Positions 22,812 through 34,127 of a stretch of DNA of 64,000 bases are shown one piece after another (within the stretch, counting starts at the first letter, position 1; each line of letters opens with the position of its first letter). Under the pieces are notes generated by a model. That model worked only from the letters and a program-made list of their open reading frames with translations. It did not search any database and had not been told where the DNA came from. The position numbers and the translations under genes are program-made. This stretch comes from Poa pratensis (taxonomy: Eukaryota; Streptophyta; Magnoliopsida; Poales; Poaceae). Where the stretch lies: the NCBI GenBank assembly GCA_947311845.1, contig CAMZMU010000089.1, positions 19,969,338 through 20,033,337 on the forward strand. Reading direction: 5' to 3'.

Positions 22812-24676
22812 CTTTTTAAAAAAACCGAAGGCAAAAGCTTTGCCTTATTCATTTATTAAGCAGAAGGTGTCCGGTTTATTATTGGAAGAAACCGGGCGAA
22901 AACCATACAACAACACAACACAACCCCACGGGGTGAAACCCCCACAACCTCGAGAACAACTAGAGCCAAGCTCCAAACACCACTCCGCAACGAGCCGGTC
23001 AACCATCCACCATGCCGGAGAGAGAAGCCGTAACTGCTATGGGAGGAGCAGATACGGGACGCTCCAACGAAGACGAAAGCGACGAACCCACCAGGAGCCC
23101 CGACGACGATGACCAACACCGTGAGCAACCTTGTCGCCCACACGACACGAAGGTTGAGCACCCGCGATGTTGCAGAAAACTCGGAGCCGCCGCCCCGACA
23201 TCCACCTCTCCGTCACGCCCAGCGCAATCCACCTGTACCACCTTCCGGGACCGCCGCCCCGACATGTCACCGCTCGCACCCGAGCTTCAACGCCGCACGA
23301 CCTAGCTGCCCACAGCCCAAACTGCTCAGAGCAACTACCCGCAGACCATGGCCGCCACACCACGTCCGAGCCCGCTGCCTCGACATACTGAAGATCGCCC
23401 CTCGCTGCGACGCATCGACCGAGCCGACAACCTCGCCACCCTTGTAGCACGAAGTCGCCACCCACACTGTGACGAGCCACAACCCCACCTCATTGGGTCA
23501 CCACCGCACAGCAATCCGGGGCCGCCGCCCCGACATGCAAGAAAAAACTCGAAGCCGCCGCCTCGACGTCCACGCACCCGCCGACGAGACAAGCTAGTAA
23601 GGCAACACAACGGCAAGCAGAACTACCGAGACTCCAAGGCGACGCCCCCAAGGAGGGAACGACGAAAACGCCGCCGTCGCCCGCATTGTCAACGACAAAT
23701 GCAAGGTTTTCACCCGGAGAAACTCGGTGAATTGGAGTGACGAAGACATGGTTGGCGCTCCACGACGACGCCTCCAAGGAGGGAACGACATCCAAAGATG
23801 TCGACGCCGCCGGCACTGACCGAGATCAATGCTAGGCTTTCGCCTAGTGCAAACCAAAGACCACCATTGCCACCACCGCTTCCAGCCAAGCTGACCACCA
23901 TGGGCAGCTGACCAACCACGCCGCACGTCGTGCCCAGCCGCGAGTCAAACACCAACGTCCACCATCTCTACCACCGCGGGCAGCAGCCGGACGTCACCAC
24001 CCGACATCGAGCACCATCCGCGGATGCACCGGCGACGACTTGCACCCACCAGATGCGGATGTGGCGCCGCCGCGCCACCGTCCTCTCCTGCGGCCACCTC
24101 TGCCGCGTCCACCTGCACCACCACGTCCATGGACGAGACGAACTCCAGAGGCCTCCTCACCCGGGCGGAGGAGACCAGGCCGACGCCCTCCTCGGCACCG
24201 CACCACCTCCAGCCTGCACCATGGCCAGCACGCCGCCGACCCACCACGCTGCACCCTGTCCATCACGTCGCGCCGGATGCCGCTCGCACACGTCACTCCG
24301 CACGCAGCACCTCGGCCCGCACGGCCCGCCGCGGCCCAGATCGGGCCCGGCCAACTCCGCACGCCGGTCTGCGCCCCGCCGGCGCGCAGCCCCGACGCGC
24401 CGCCACGCCGCAACACCGCCGGCCCGCGCCCCTTGCTGCGCCGCCGCGCCCAGCACCGTCGTCGTCGCAATTTGCCGTCTTCGTCGAAGGAGGCCGCGAA
24501 AACGGGAAGAACGCCCCGCCGCCACCTTCCTCGGGTGCGCGCGGCTTTGCCGGCGCACCCCTCCGGCGGCGGCGAGGTAGGGTTGCGAGCGGGGAGGCCT
24601 TGGCGGCGGCGGTTTTAGGGTTCCCCCGGAGCCACCAGAGGAGGCGACGCGGGGGGCGGGGTAGTTGAGTCTTTGA
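22812..24676 (-). mobile_element. GC-rich non-LTR (LINE-like) element, copy B
   Basis: A 1.87-kb GC-rich element in minus orientation. The left end carries AAAAAAACCGAAGGCAAAAG and GCCTTATTCATTTATTAAGC, which on the minus strand read as a LINE-type 3' end. A direct repeat GCCAGATT flanks it (22804-22811 and 24677-24684; one mismatch if extended to 11 bp). Repeated CCGCCCCGACATG-type phrases occupy 23190-23540. The part 23650-23850 matches copies A and C. Long open frames on both strands are artefacts of GC bias. Confidence 0.65.
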
Positions 24677-24684
24677 GCCAGATT

Positions 24685-26121
24685 GAGTTGTCACTCATGT
24701 CGGATCCCACATGACCTGAAAGCTGGTAGTAGTTGCGAGGAAAACGCGCGTATTATGTCTCATAATTTGCTCGTTTAGATTCTCAGAAATCGTCAAAATT
24801 AGAGCTAGCGATCGACATGGTGCATGCACCAATGCATGATTACATATCATAATTTCGAGTAGAATAGGCATATGAGTTGCCCAATTTGTCACCTTAATTA
24901 GTTAGACGGATCTGGCGTTTGCGGAATCTTTTCTGACAGCTACATATAAATTTATATTCCACGTGCCGTTTTTTTTTTGAGATAAATATGAATCTCTCGG
25001 CCTCGGTTCCGCATTGAAACAGAATCAAAGTTACATCATTTTCCCACTGCGCCCAGCATAGACCGTTTTCAGAACAAACTTTTGATCTGGCAATGATTCC
25101 TCTCTCCTAATGCAATGCAATGCAATGCATACATTGCTGAGTTGATTGATTGGTTATCGACTTTTTGTTCTGTTTGAAGAACGCCCTATTGAGGTAACAG
25201 CGTAGATGAGATGACATAGGAAAGAGAAGCCTAGACCTTGCTACTAGTGCGTGTGTAGCTCTGCTGACGGGCTAATGGGGCCTCACGTCGCGATCGCCAC
25301 CGGCACTGATGCATCACCGGACGCGGAGCTAGGAATTGTCAAAGGAACTCACCTGAGGACGCCGATCTCTAGCTTACTTAGCTATCCACCTCGGAGGCGG
25401 TAGGTTGAGGAGCCGTTATTGCCATTGACAGTGTTATTGCCGTTATTGTACATGGTTCAGCATAGGTTGAGAACAGCCTCGGTTCGGCTGCTTCGTACCA
25501 CGGCTGGTGACCGGCTCGCGAGAGCCAGACGAAGGACAACTTTCGAGGAAACCATTTCTATTTTTCAGGAAAGTATAGAGTAGAAGGGGTGCCAAGGGGT
25601 TATATATGTAAGACACATTTGACACAGAAATTACAGCGAACACGGCAATGATATGGTGACAATACCCTCTTATACCAGATGCATACTCTAGATTTTTTAG
25701 TCCTAATATACCTAATAATCATGAACTATAAATCTCTATCAAGATATTCATTATCATACAATTTAGAGATATTTGCGAAGAGCCATAGATACGTAATGAT
25801 GCACACACAAATATATGATTATATTCATGCAAGTGAAACAAATTAATGCAAAAAGACATGGTATTTTCTTATTTCTCGCATTTTAGAGGATTTTGTTTAA
25901 ATACTTTTGTAAGACCCAATGTATTAAAAAGAATTAATGCAATTTTTATTACATAGTGTGATTCAGATTTAGGACAACATGTTAGCTATGATTGTGTGTT
26001 GACATAAATGTGATATAAAGAAGTATAAAAAATTAGTATATATAATTATATTTTGAAAAATTTATTCGGACATTTTTTGGTATGCTATTATCAAGTAACT
26101 GCACCGTGCGGTACTTGTTTC
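24685..26121. other. Intergenic, no gene seen
   Basis: AT-rich apart from 25250-25560. A short (TGCAA)n run sits at about 25108-25130. No coding sequence or intact repeat recognised. Confidence 0.4.
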
Positions 26122-26124
26122 TTA

Positions 26125-26417
26125 GGGCATGTAATTGAAATGTACAACGCTAGACGTTTGTATAGTTGTTTAAGTGCAGAAAACATAAATAAACGTAACT
26201 GAATTATCGGCTAACGCCCCCAACACCCAGTGTGTAGCCAGATCGGTCGTTACGGACAATGGCGAGCGCAATAAAACGCAAACAAAAAAGTTCAAGCGTC
26301 TGACGCCTCATTTTGCATCGACGTAAGGGCTAATCCCAGTATCAGACATGGATCAGGGGCTAACTGCTAGGAAATTAACCTTGGCGCCTGCTGTTAGCGC
26401 CTACATTGTAGTTGGCC
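26125..26417. mobile_element. Tourist/Harbinger-like MITE
   Basis: A 293-bp segment from GGGCATGTAATTGAAATGTA to CATTGTAGTTGGCC, with TTA on both sides (26122-26124, 26418-26420). The ends are imperfect inverted repeats related to those of the MITE at 62435-62630. Confidence 0.5.
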
Positions 26418-26697
26418 TTACGAGTAGAAAGAAAACATTTGGAGGCCAAGTGCGAAAATGCCACGTGCGTACCGGGGCATATCTTTTCGCCCTGGATATA
26501 TGCAATACATGACTGCATGCATTTTATATATGCTCATAGGACTATCCGCAAGAATAGTGACGGTAATATCTTTCCTGTGCGCACCTCTCTGAGATTGGCA
26601 CCCCCACTGTATCTCCGCCCCTATGTAGGAGAGAATAATATGATTGCACTGCACCAAGGCGATCCTCTCTCCCTTTCGTTGTTGCCTTTTCTTTAAT

Positions 26698-27540
26698 TAG
26701 ATGAGCACATTGGTCACTGAACTCTCAACTTGTTACAAACTGGTCACTGAACTCTCACAAGATGAGCACATTGGTCACTGAACTCTCAACTTGTTACAAA
26801 CCGGTCACTGAACTCTCACAAGATGAGTATATTGGTCACACTTTGTCCAGCGGAGCTAATTTTATCCGACGTGGCATGCTGACTATACAATTGAGATTTT
26901 TTATCGGTCTTTTGAGATTTTTTTATCGGTCTCACAACTGGAAGCGGACGTCTTCTCCCTGCTGCCCGTCGGCGCTGACTGGGACCCGCGCGACGCCACG
27001 CCTTGCGGCTGGACGGGCGTCTCCTGCGACGGGGGTCTCCCTCCAGTCCAGTCCTGCGACGGGGGTCTCCCTCCAGTCCTACGGCAGGAGACGCCCGTCC
27101 AGCCACAGGGCGTGGCGTCGCGCGGGTCCCAGTCAGCGCCGACGGGCAGCAGGGAGAAGACGTCCGCCTCCAGTTGTGAGACCAATAAAAAAATCTCAAA
27201 AGACCGATAAAAAATCTCAATTGTATAGTCAGCATGCCACGTCGGACAAAATTAGCTCCGCTGGACAAAGTGTGACCAATATACTCATCTTGTGAGAGTT
27301 CAGTGACCAGTTTGTAACAAGTTGAGAGTTCAGTGACCAATGTGCTCATCTTGTGAGAGTTCAGTGATCAGTTTGTAACAAGTTGAGAGTTCAGTGACCA
27401 ATGTGCTCATCTTGTGAGAGTTCAGTGACCAATGTGCTCATCTTGTGAGAGTTCAGTGACCAGTTTGTAACAAGTTGAGAGTTCAGTGACCAATGTGCTC
27501 ATCTAATTAAAGTTCAGTGACCAATGGTGCGTTTATCTCT
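26698..27540. mobile_element. Fold-back Mutator-like element carrying an LRR-receptor-kinase fragment
   Basis: A large palindrome: left arm 26698-27027, loop 27028-27083, right arm 27084-27540. It is flanked by a 9-bp duplication TTCTTTAAT (26689-26697 and 27541-27549), the size made by Mutator transposases. The outer arms consist of a 61-bp tandem unit (core TTGGTCACTGAACTCTCAAC), two copies on the left and three plus a partial on the right. The inner arms each encode, on opposite strands, EADVFSLLPVGADWDP then RDATPCGWTGVSC, which matches the N-terminal cap (LRRNT) of LRR receptor kinases. The loop is two copies of a GACGGGGGTCTCCCTCC unit. No transposase is present. A transcript from either side would fold into a long hairpin. 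Confidence 0.8.
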
Positions 27541-27549
27541 TTCTTTAAT

Positions 27550-29582
27550 AGCCAGGAGCATGCATGGACCATGGGCTTAGTTTGTTAGACGAATAATAGC
27601 CATTTGAGATTGCTTCAACAAGGCATTCGTTGAGAACCACTTCTTAATAGTTGCGGTCATATAACTGTATTTGTCAATGTTTAAATCACTTGTTTCCGAG
27701 AAGGGGAGTAAAAACCTCCATCTCTTCATGAATCGATGCATGCAGTCATTTTATTGCACCGTTTGAACATTCAAATCTTACAAATTATAAATCACATAGG
27801 CTGGCCACAAAGATCAGCCAACGGAAACTAAAAAACATGGGGTGCATATGCATCTTTTAGTTTTTTAGTATGCCGACAATTATAGATAGCATGTGCAAGT
27901 ATCTCCAGGCATCTGTATTTAGCAACCCTGGGCCCCCTCTGCCCTACCGGAAAGAGATATGAGCACTAGTGGATTCAGTGTGTAGCCGTGTAAATAACCT
28001 GCACAAAGTGAAATACTCTATACTTGTTATAAACCAAACATTTCAACAATTCCACATGGAACAAACTAATGCACAAACTATCCCACACGAACTCACGCTT
28101 TTCCATTGACACCCGAACATATTCATGACATTAGTTGGAGTTGTCAAATCTAGATTATATGGTCTTGGTCAATCCTAACTCTGAGCCCCCATATACGCAT
28201 GTATATAACTTATTCTAGGATAAAGATTTTTGGAATAAAGGAATTAAGATGTTGAGAATCTGAATGTCATGTTCTTTAGATCATACATGATGGAGCATAG
28301 GAACACTTCAAGATTATACTTTCACTATCCGTACATTACACCCTCCTACGGCATCTCCCTAAGGAGGTTTAGGAGGGAGCCCTCAAAGTCGTTGCCGCCA
28401 CTCCTCCACCAACTCTCCTCACCGTGTGGCACACGTCGTCGTGAATGCTAGAACTGGCGCTGAGGGTCCCTCCTAGCCATACTTTCCCCATTCATTCGGG
28501 ACTCCATCCTCCCACACGACACTTGTCTCCAATTATGGTTGTCGTTCATGTTCGCCACAGCCGATGTGCGTGACCTAGCCACCACGTTTTCTCATTGGCG
28601 GGCCGCCAGATCAGCTCGAACAATGGTTGCTTGGTCTGCAAGTATTTTCTCGCCATTCCATCACTATCCTTTCGGAAAGCCGCTGAATATGCGAGGTCAG
28701 GACGCAGTGTTGCAAACTTCCTTTGGCGCATATGTTGTCTTATGTTTCGTCGGCACCATCAGGCATGTCTACCATGCTAAATCCATCCAAAGGCAGGGAA
28801 TGTCATAGCAATGGAAGAGATTTACAACATGGCTCAAATCGTGTTCGATGTTTGTAATGGATGTGGACAAGAAGATGATTTACAACAAGTTATGCGGGCG
28901 GTTTAGTTGTGTGGCGATGTCCATGTCAAAGTCGTGTGTATGGTGTTTGTGATCTTGACGATTGGTGCTCTGCGAAAGTATTCTGGGGGCGATAACACAA
29001 TATGACTTTGTGTTCGGTGATACTCTTCGAGTACAATGTTTCAATCCCTAGGTGAAAGCTCTAGTTCTGACCTTCATTAGTTGTACCTGTCAATGGCGGA
29101 GTGTCACTATTACCTTGATAAAGGCATTGTCACGAGTTTGCCTGATCTGATTTTTGTAGTTAGATCAAGCCACAATGACGCTCGTGTACTATTTTATTTC
29201 GGAGCATTTTTCGAATAATGGGTGTTGCTAATGGCAGTGGATGTTCCCTATTGTTGCGAGTCACGCATCGCTTTGGTGATGCCTTTCCCTTTTTTCTTTC
29301 TCTTTTTTTCTTTTTTCTGTTTTTGATGTGTACATCATGGGTGTCTCCACTATCTCTTAACATTCAGTTATTACATAGGACGGTGTAATTAGTATCTTCT
29401 TGGTATTAGTATATTTCCTTTGTGGAAAAAGGAACACTTCAAGATCGATACAAAGTTTTGTTAACAAAGAATATCAACTCAATAAAAGGAGAGAAACGCA
29501 TAATCAACTCATGTTTTGTTGTTTCTCCAGATTTTCTTATCATCAGATTTTTTATTAATCCATCGAACTAATAATAAGAATT
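27550..29582. other. Intergenic; possible old retroelement remnant at 28800-29370
   Basis: AT-rich, with a more GC-rich stretch at 28340-28760. The part 28990-29160 (GGTGAAAGCTCTAGTTCTGA and nearby) resembles LINE-type 3' UTR sequence but is too decayed to assign. No gene is supported. Confidence 0.35.
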
Positions 29583-29712
29583 TGTCTCTGTTTTCTTTGT
29601 GAAACACAGTACAAACACATACATCACATAACGCGCGCATACACTCACCCTATGAACACACGCACACACACCCCTACCCCTACCCCTACCCCTACCCCTA
29701 CGAGCACCTCCG
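29583..29712 (-). mobile_element. SINE-like 3' tail, copy 2, with (CCCCTA)n
   Basis: Reverse-oriented relative of 19711-19812. It contains CACTCACCCTATGAACACAC and a run of about five CCCCTA units at 29670-29701, followed by CGAGCACCTCC, the reverse of GGAGGTGCTC. The repeat unit is not the plant telomere unit. Confidence 0.45.
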
Positions 29713-30093
29713 GAATTACTATGGAATAGCCATGCCACAAAAGTGGCAAAGGAAGAGTATGGAACATTTTTTTGTTGCACGGCCTCATGGGAGTATTTTC
29801 CCTACTATTTAAATCCTCAAATGACAATTTCACTTTCTTTTCTTGCAAGGAGACACTAACTTGGAACCTCTTCTAAATTAAACCATTGGAATCATAAAGA
29901 CATGAATTGGTAGAACCAATAATTTAACAATAATACAACTGCAAAACAAGGATTACAAAATTTATAATGGTTATATGATTAGTGGCTGGCTAAAACATTA
30001 AAATACATAGAAAAATCGCCTTAGTTATACAAAATGACTTAAAATAGAGGTCTGGGTGGATGTCGAAATTTCTATGGACTTGCAGAAAACGTA

Positions 30094-30239
30094 CTCCCTC
30101 TGTTCACTATCATAGACCTTTTATATACTTCAATATGGATTATATACAGATTAAAATGAGTGAATTTACATATTAAATGCATCTAGATATATGCATTTTC
30201 GAAAAAAGTTAAAATGTTTGTAATAGTGAACAGAGGGAG
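30094..30239. mobile_element. Stowaway MITE
   Basis: A 146-bp element with terminal inverted repeats CTCCCTCTGTTCACTAT and ATAGTGAACAGAGGGAG, flanked by TA on both sides (30092-30093 and 30240-30241). This is the diagnostic Tc1/mariner-derived MITE structure. Confidence 0.9.
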
Positions 30240-30623
30240 TACGACAATTGTGTACCAAATGATACCACAAGATCAAATTTGATTAAATTTTTCCTCCAAA
30301 ATTCGGATGGATTCATTCTATTATATTGACTTTTTTTCTCCAAAAATCTGATGAACAAAAGTACAACATAGTCTGATATATTATCTGCTCAGGAATACAT
30401 TTAGTTTTTAAATGCGAGAAATGAAGGAGATTGAGATACATTACTTATTTATGAAACAATAACATCTCAATCTCATACAAAACAGCATAGCATAGTTGCG
30501 CAAAATTTAATAGAGTTCAGCTAGCATCATTAGTTCCGTCACACCAAGCTACAACGAGCAAAGATTACACTCGCGATCGATCGATCGAGCCACCTTGTGT
30601 CGGCGGCGTGAGAGATCGCTCGC

Positions 30624-31709
30624 TTACAGGCACCAGTACGATGATGGCCGCGCCCTCTTGGACGGCGGCGGCGGCGAGATCTCCGGCACGGCGAACACGT
30701 CGCTGTCGCTATCGCTGTGGTACCACTCGCGCACGTGCCCCTGCTTGGGCTTGGCCGTCGCCGGCGCCATCGTAGAGAACGACACCTCCTCGAGTCCCCA
30801 CGCCGGCGGCGCAGGCGTCTGTGGCACCTGTGGCGCCCACGCGCCACCGCGCTTTCCCGGCCGCCCGCCAGCAACCACGTCGAACAGGTCGGCGTCCAGG
30901 AACGGCACCTGATCGTCGCGGCCCTTCTGCTTCTACCAAAGAGCAAACGTTTCGGTGTTTAATTTTACCCATGCCATCACGTCGACAAAAAAAAGTTGTA
31001 CCCATGCCATGAGCCCATGATGCGATGGACAGAACAGAGGAATAGCTGGAGACTTACGGCGGCGGTGGCGGCGAAGGCGGCGTCGTCTAGGAGGATGTCC
31101 TCGACGCGCCAGCCAGGGCAGATGTTGGTGAGGTAGTCCGATATGCTGCTGCCTCCTCCGTCACCGGCGGCGGCGGCGTGGCTGGCTTTAAGAACTGCGG
31201 AGGCGTCCTCGGCGACCGAGGCCGAAGAGTCGTCCTGCTCGTCGGAGCTTCCGTCCTGGGAGGGGATCTCCTGGTCGACGGGCTCGTCAGCGGAGAGCTT
31301 GGCCCCGACAGGAGGAAGCGGCTGTGCTTGGCGGTGAGGTCGTTGGCGCTGTGGATGGGCTCGTCGCAGTCGGCGCACAGGATGGCCCGGTCCTCCACGC
31401 AGAACACGATCCCCTCCGCTCCTGCAATCCAGCAATCAGAGTCAGCTCAGCTCAGTGTCTGGTAGTACGTTTGTAGCGTCGGACGGGTAGATGACAGGGC
31501 AAGCAAGAACGCACCTTGCAGACGTCGCAGAGCGGCCCGGAGTCGTCGGTGTCGGAGGAGGGTTGGAGGAGGGTGAGGGGGCGGTGCTTGTCGGCGAGCT
31601 TGTTGGCGCGGTGGACGCGGCGGTTGCAGGGGGAGCAGAGCGCGGCCTCGTCGGCGCAGCAGAGCACGGCGGCCGGCTCGACGCCGCAGACGTTGCACTG
31701 GACACGCAT
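30624..31709 (-). CDS. Double B-box zinc-finger transcription factor (BBX20-22-like)
   Basis: Three exons: 31709-31515, 31421-31058, 30932-30624, GT-AG borders, about 289 residues when read in conserved phase. B-box 1 (residues 1-43: CNVC...CCADEAALCSPC...H) is followed by B-box 2, CDVC at 61-64, then FCVEDRAILCADCDEPIHSA. The phrase SRFLLSG marks its end. An acidic Ser region, the conserved SISDYLTNICPGWRVEDIL and DQVPFLDADLF motifs, and a C-terminus PSKRARPSSYWCL follow. By family, nuclear regulators of light and brassinosteroid signalling acting with HY5-type bZIPs. Exon 2 shows two single-base losses relative to the conserved phase, both in C4 runs on the plus strand (31411-31414, giving ERRGIVFC if one base is restored, and 31303-31306, giving SGAKLSADEP). 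As written the product would be truncated. Missing bases from sequencing are at least as likely as gene loss. Confidence 0.85.
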
Positions 31710-31775
31710 GGCGATCAAGTGAAAGGAGGCTGGAGGGGGAGTCGCGTGATGCGCGGAAGGTGGAAGAAGTGGAGG

Positions 31776-31783
31776 GATATAAT
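31776..31783 (-). promoter_or_regulatory. TATA-like box of the B-box gene
   Basis: ATTATATC on the minus strand, about 70 bp before the ATG at 31709. The hAT-like repeat begins only about 25 bp further upstream. Confidence 0.4.
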
Positions 31784-31805
31784 GTAGGGAGCGAGGCAGA
31801 GGAGG

Positions 31806-32340
31806 AGGATGGCGATGGGTAGGGTATGGGGCGGGTAGACCAATATCATACCCATATCCGTGTAGTCAATGGATACAAAATTCTACCCATACCCGTACCC
31901 GCGGATATAAAACCTTACCCGTACTCATACCCGGTGGATACCCATACCCATTGGGTACCTACCGGGTAGATCAAATAGTACACAAGTTACTCAAAATTTT
32001 ACAATCATCGGTAAATTTTTGATAAAAGAAAAACATTTATCTCAACTCAATAACATATATTTGAGTACGTGACAATTATGTCAACTCAAATTGAGAATTG
32101 ATGACAACTTCACATAGATTCACAAACTCACGAGAATAAATGTTGGACCTCCATGGGTAATGTATATAAACGGGTAGGGTATGGGTATACCCACGGGTAC
32201 AAGGTTATACCCGTACCCTACCCACGATTTAAACGGGTAGGGTATGGGTACTACCCATGGGTATAAAATTGTACCATACCCTACCCATGCGGGTACGATA
32301 CCCGCGGGTACCCATACCCATGGGTAAAATTGCCATCTTA
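31806..32340. mobile_element. hAT-like non-autonomous element with GGGTATGGGTACC repeats
   Basis: Both ends are rich in GGGTAGGGTATGGGTA and its complement, and a low-complexity AT core separates them. The termini GATGGCGATGGGTAGGG and, reversed, GATGGCAATTTTACCC form imperfect inverted repeats. The target duplication is not clear, so the limits are approximate. It lies directly in the promoter region of the B-box gene. Confidence 0.5.
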
Positions 32341-32596
32341 GAAGGAAGAGGAGCGTGAGAAGGGTGGTGAGGTTATTTTATACGCGATGATGACAGAGAG
32401 ACGATCGAGATAGGTCTTGACGCGGAATTGTATTCTGCCGTGCTGCCCGCATGGGTTTGTTCAAAAGATAGGACAGGGTGGGGTACGTGGGAGTTGGGAC
32501 TCCAAAATATCCTCAAGGCAAACGACGAAGCCAGAGTTGGCAAGTGGGTCAGCTAAATATCTGAATTTGTAGGAGCGATGATAATATTGCGATTCA

Positions 32597-33832
32597 GAGC
32601 ATCTCTAACCGGAGGCCCCAAACCCACCCCAAACGTCCGGGCGGACCGACCGGACAAGGTTTGGCCCAAAAACCTCCACCCAACGGAGGCCCTCAAAGCC
32701 ATCTGAAACGACCGGGCGGTCCGGCACACCCTAAACCTAGCCCATATCTGGGACAGGTTTGGGGACGCCCGGACGCGTCCGCCCCGTACTCGCTGACAGT
32801 GCGGACCCACGCTTTGACCGCCTGGCGGAGCGGATAAGCCAGCTTGACCGGCGTCGGCATTCATGGCGCACCGGCCGCATTCATGGCGTACCGGCCACCT
32901 CCGACTATAAGTGGAGGGGCCGGAGTAAACCCTACTTCGCACCGCACTTCCGCCGCCGCCGCTCTCTTCTCCTCCTCATCCACCGGTGCCGAGTTTCCTC
33001 CTCCACCATGCCTCGCCGCCTCCCCACCACATGCGCCAAGATGACGGCGGAGAAGTGGGCGCAGCTCCGCCGAGAAGCGGAGGCCGCGGAATCGCGTGTG
33101 TCCGCAGAAGTGTTGGCGGCGGAGGGGACAGACGTCGGCTACGGCATCCTCCGCGAGGGCTCCGACATCGTCGAAATGACGGGTTCGGAGTACCTCCGGC
33201 AGATGCACGAATCGAATCGGGCGCAGTCGGAGGCGATGGCGGAGGAGTGGAATCAGCAGGCGGAGGCGGAGCTGGCAAGGATGCGGGCGGAGGACGAGGC
33301 CACGCGGGTTCGGGCGGAGGAGCGCGCAAGGGTGACGGCGGAGCACCGTTTGGCCGAGGAGCAGCTCAAGGCCGAGGCCACGGAACGCATCTTCGTCGGG
33401 CAGATGAAGAACAAGGCCGGCTTCGTCGAGAAGCAGAAGCAGGCGGAGGAGGCGTTCCGTCAAGGCTGCATCTACGTGCCAGAATCTTCCGGATCTGGCT
33501 CCTTCTACACCGACTCGGACGAGCAAGGGTCTTCTCCGGAGCCTCCTCCAGCTACGGCACAGGGCGGCTCCGGCTCCGGCGACGGCGCGGCAACGGTCAT
33601 CCTCCTGTCCGACGATGAGTAGACAGGCTAGGTGGCTATCCGGTCGCATGAACTGCACGTAGGATTAGTATGCACGTTGCATGCTTTTGTAGTAATTTGG
33701 TATCTTAAATTAGAGGTGTGTGGTTGTAGCAACATGTTTTTAGGGGGTGGCCGGTCACTGTCCGCGGACGCGTCCGGACGCATCCGGGCACAGTTTGGGA
33801 GCCGGATTTGGAGGCTCCGCTTGGAGATGCTC
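32597..33832. mobile_element. PIF/Harbinger-like non-autonomous element 1
   Basis: A 1,236-bp element. The ends are GAGCATCTCTAACCGGAGG and, on the other strand, GAGCATCTCCAAGCGGAGC, an inverted repeat of nearly 30 bp with a few mismatches. TCA flanks both sides (32594-32596 and 33833-33835), matching the 3-bp target duplications of this superfamily. It carries no transposase but a promoter-like TATA (32905-32911) and an intact 204-codon ORF. The element at 51500-52636 has the same kind of ends and a similarly placed but decayed ORF. Confidence 0.7.
33008..33622 (+). CDS. Hypothetical coiled-coil protein encoded inside a Harbinger-like element
   Basis: A 204-residue intact frame starting MPRRLPTTCAKMTAEKWAQ. 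The ATG context CACCATGCC is good, and a CTATAAG box lies 97 bp upstream. The middle is an Ala/Glu/Arg-rich amphipathic helix, likely coiled coil (AEAELARMRAEDEATRVRAE). The conserved-looking motif YGILREGSD lies near residue 43. The C-terminus is Ser/Gly/Pro-rich and ends VILLSDDE. No known catalytic domain is visible. It lies wholly between the terminal inverted repeats of the element, so it is either a captured host gene or an element accessory protein. Function unknown. Confidence 0.55.
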   Translation: MPRRLPTTCAKMTAEKWAQLRREAEAAESRVSAEVLAAEGTDVGYGILREGSDIVEMTGSEYLRQMHESNRAQSEAMAEEWNQQAEAELARMRAEDEATRVRAEERARVTAEHRLAEEQLKAEATERIFVGQMKNKAGFVEKQKQAEEAFRQGCIYVPESSGSGSFYTDSDEQGSSPEPPPATAQGGSGSGDGAATVILLSDDE

Positions 33833-33875
33833 TCATGATCGAAATGGTGAAGAAAAATGCACTCGATGTTCACTA

Positions 33876-33992
33876 CTACCTCCAATCCGATAGAATTTTT
33901 GACAATGAATCCGATATAATTGTCGTGGCAACAATACTAAGTTAGTACAAATTTCTACACAGCTCACGACAATCTTTACGGATCAGAGAGAG
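33876..33992. mobile_element. Stowaway-like MITE, diverged
   Basis: The ends CTACCTCCAATCCGATA and TTTACGGATCAGAGAGAG are imperfect inverted repeats of the Stowaway CTCCCTCCGATCC type, with TA on the right side. An inner GACAATGAATCC and a GTCGTGG motif are typical of this group in Triticeae. Confidence 0.5.
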
Positions 33993-34127
33993 TATATGAA
34001 AAAATATTGAGAAATATGACTGAATTCTTGTCTTTATCAAATGCAAGTTTATTCATGTATGTGTTATCCAAGAAATACACAATTTTGTTAATCATGGTGT
34101 TCATGACTTCATAACAGTGAACTTTTG

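Noticed and set aside
23012..24694. Several 100-200 codon ORFs on both strands
   Set aside because: All lie in a GC-rich non-LTR element, are Pro/Arg/Ala-rich and are not conserved between its copies.
26762..27349. Two opposed 177-codon ORFs with almost the same protein
   Set aside because: They are the two strands of the fold-back element. The shared protein is a result of the palindrome, not two genes. Only the short LRRNT-like part reflects real ancestral coding sequence.
29670..29701. Interstitial telomere repeat
   Set aside because: The unit is CCCCTA, not the plant CCCTAAA, and the run belongs to a dispersed SINE-like tail also seen at 19711-19812.
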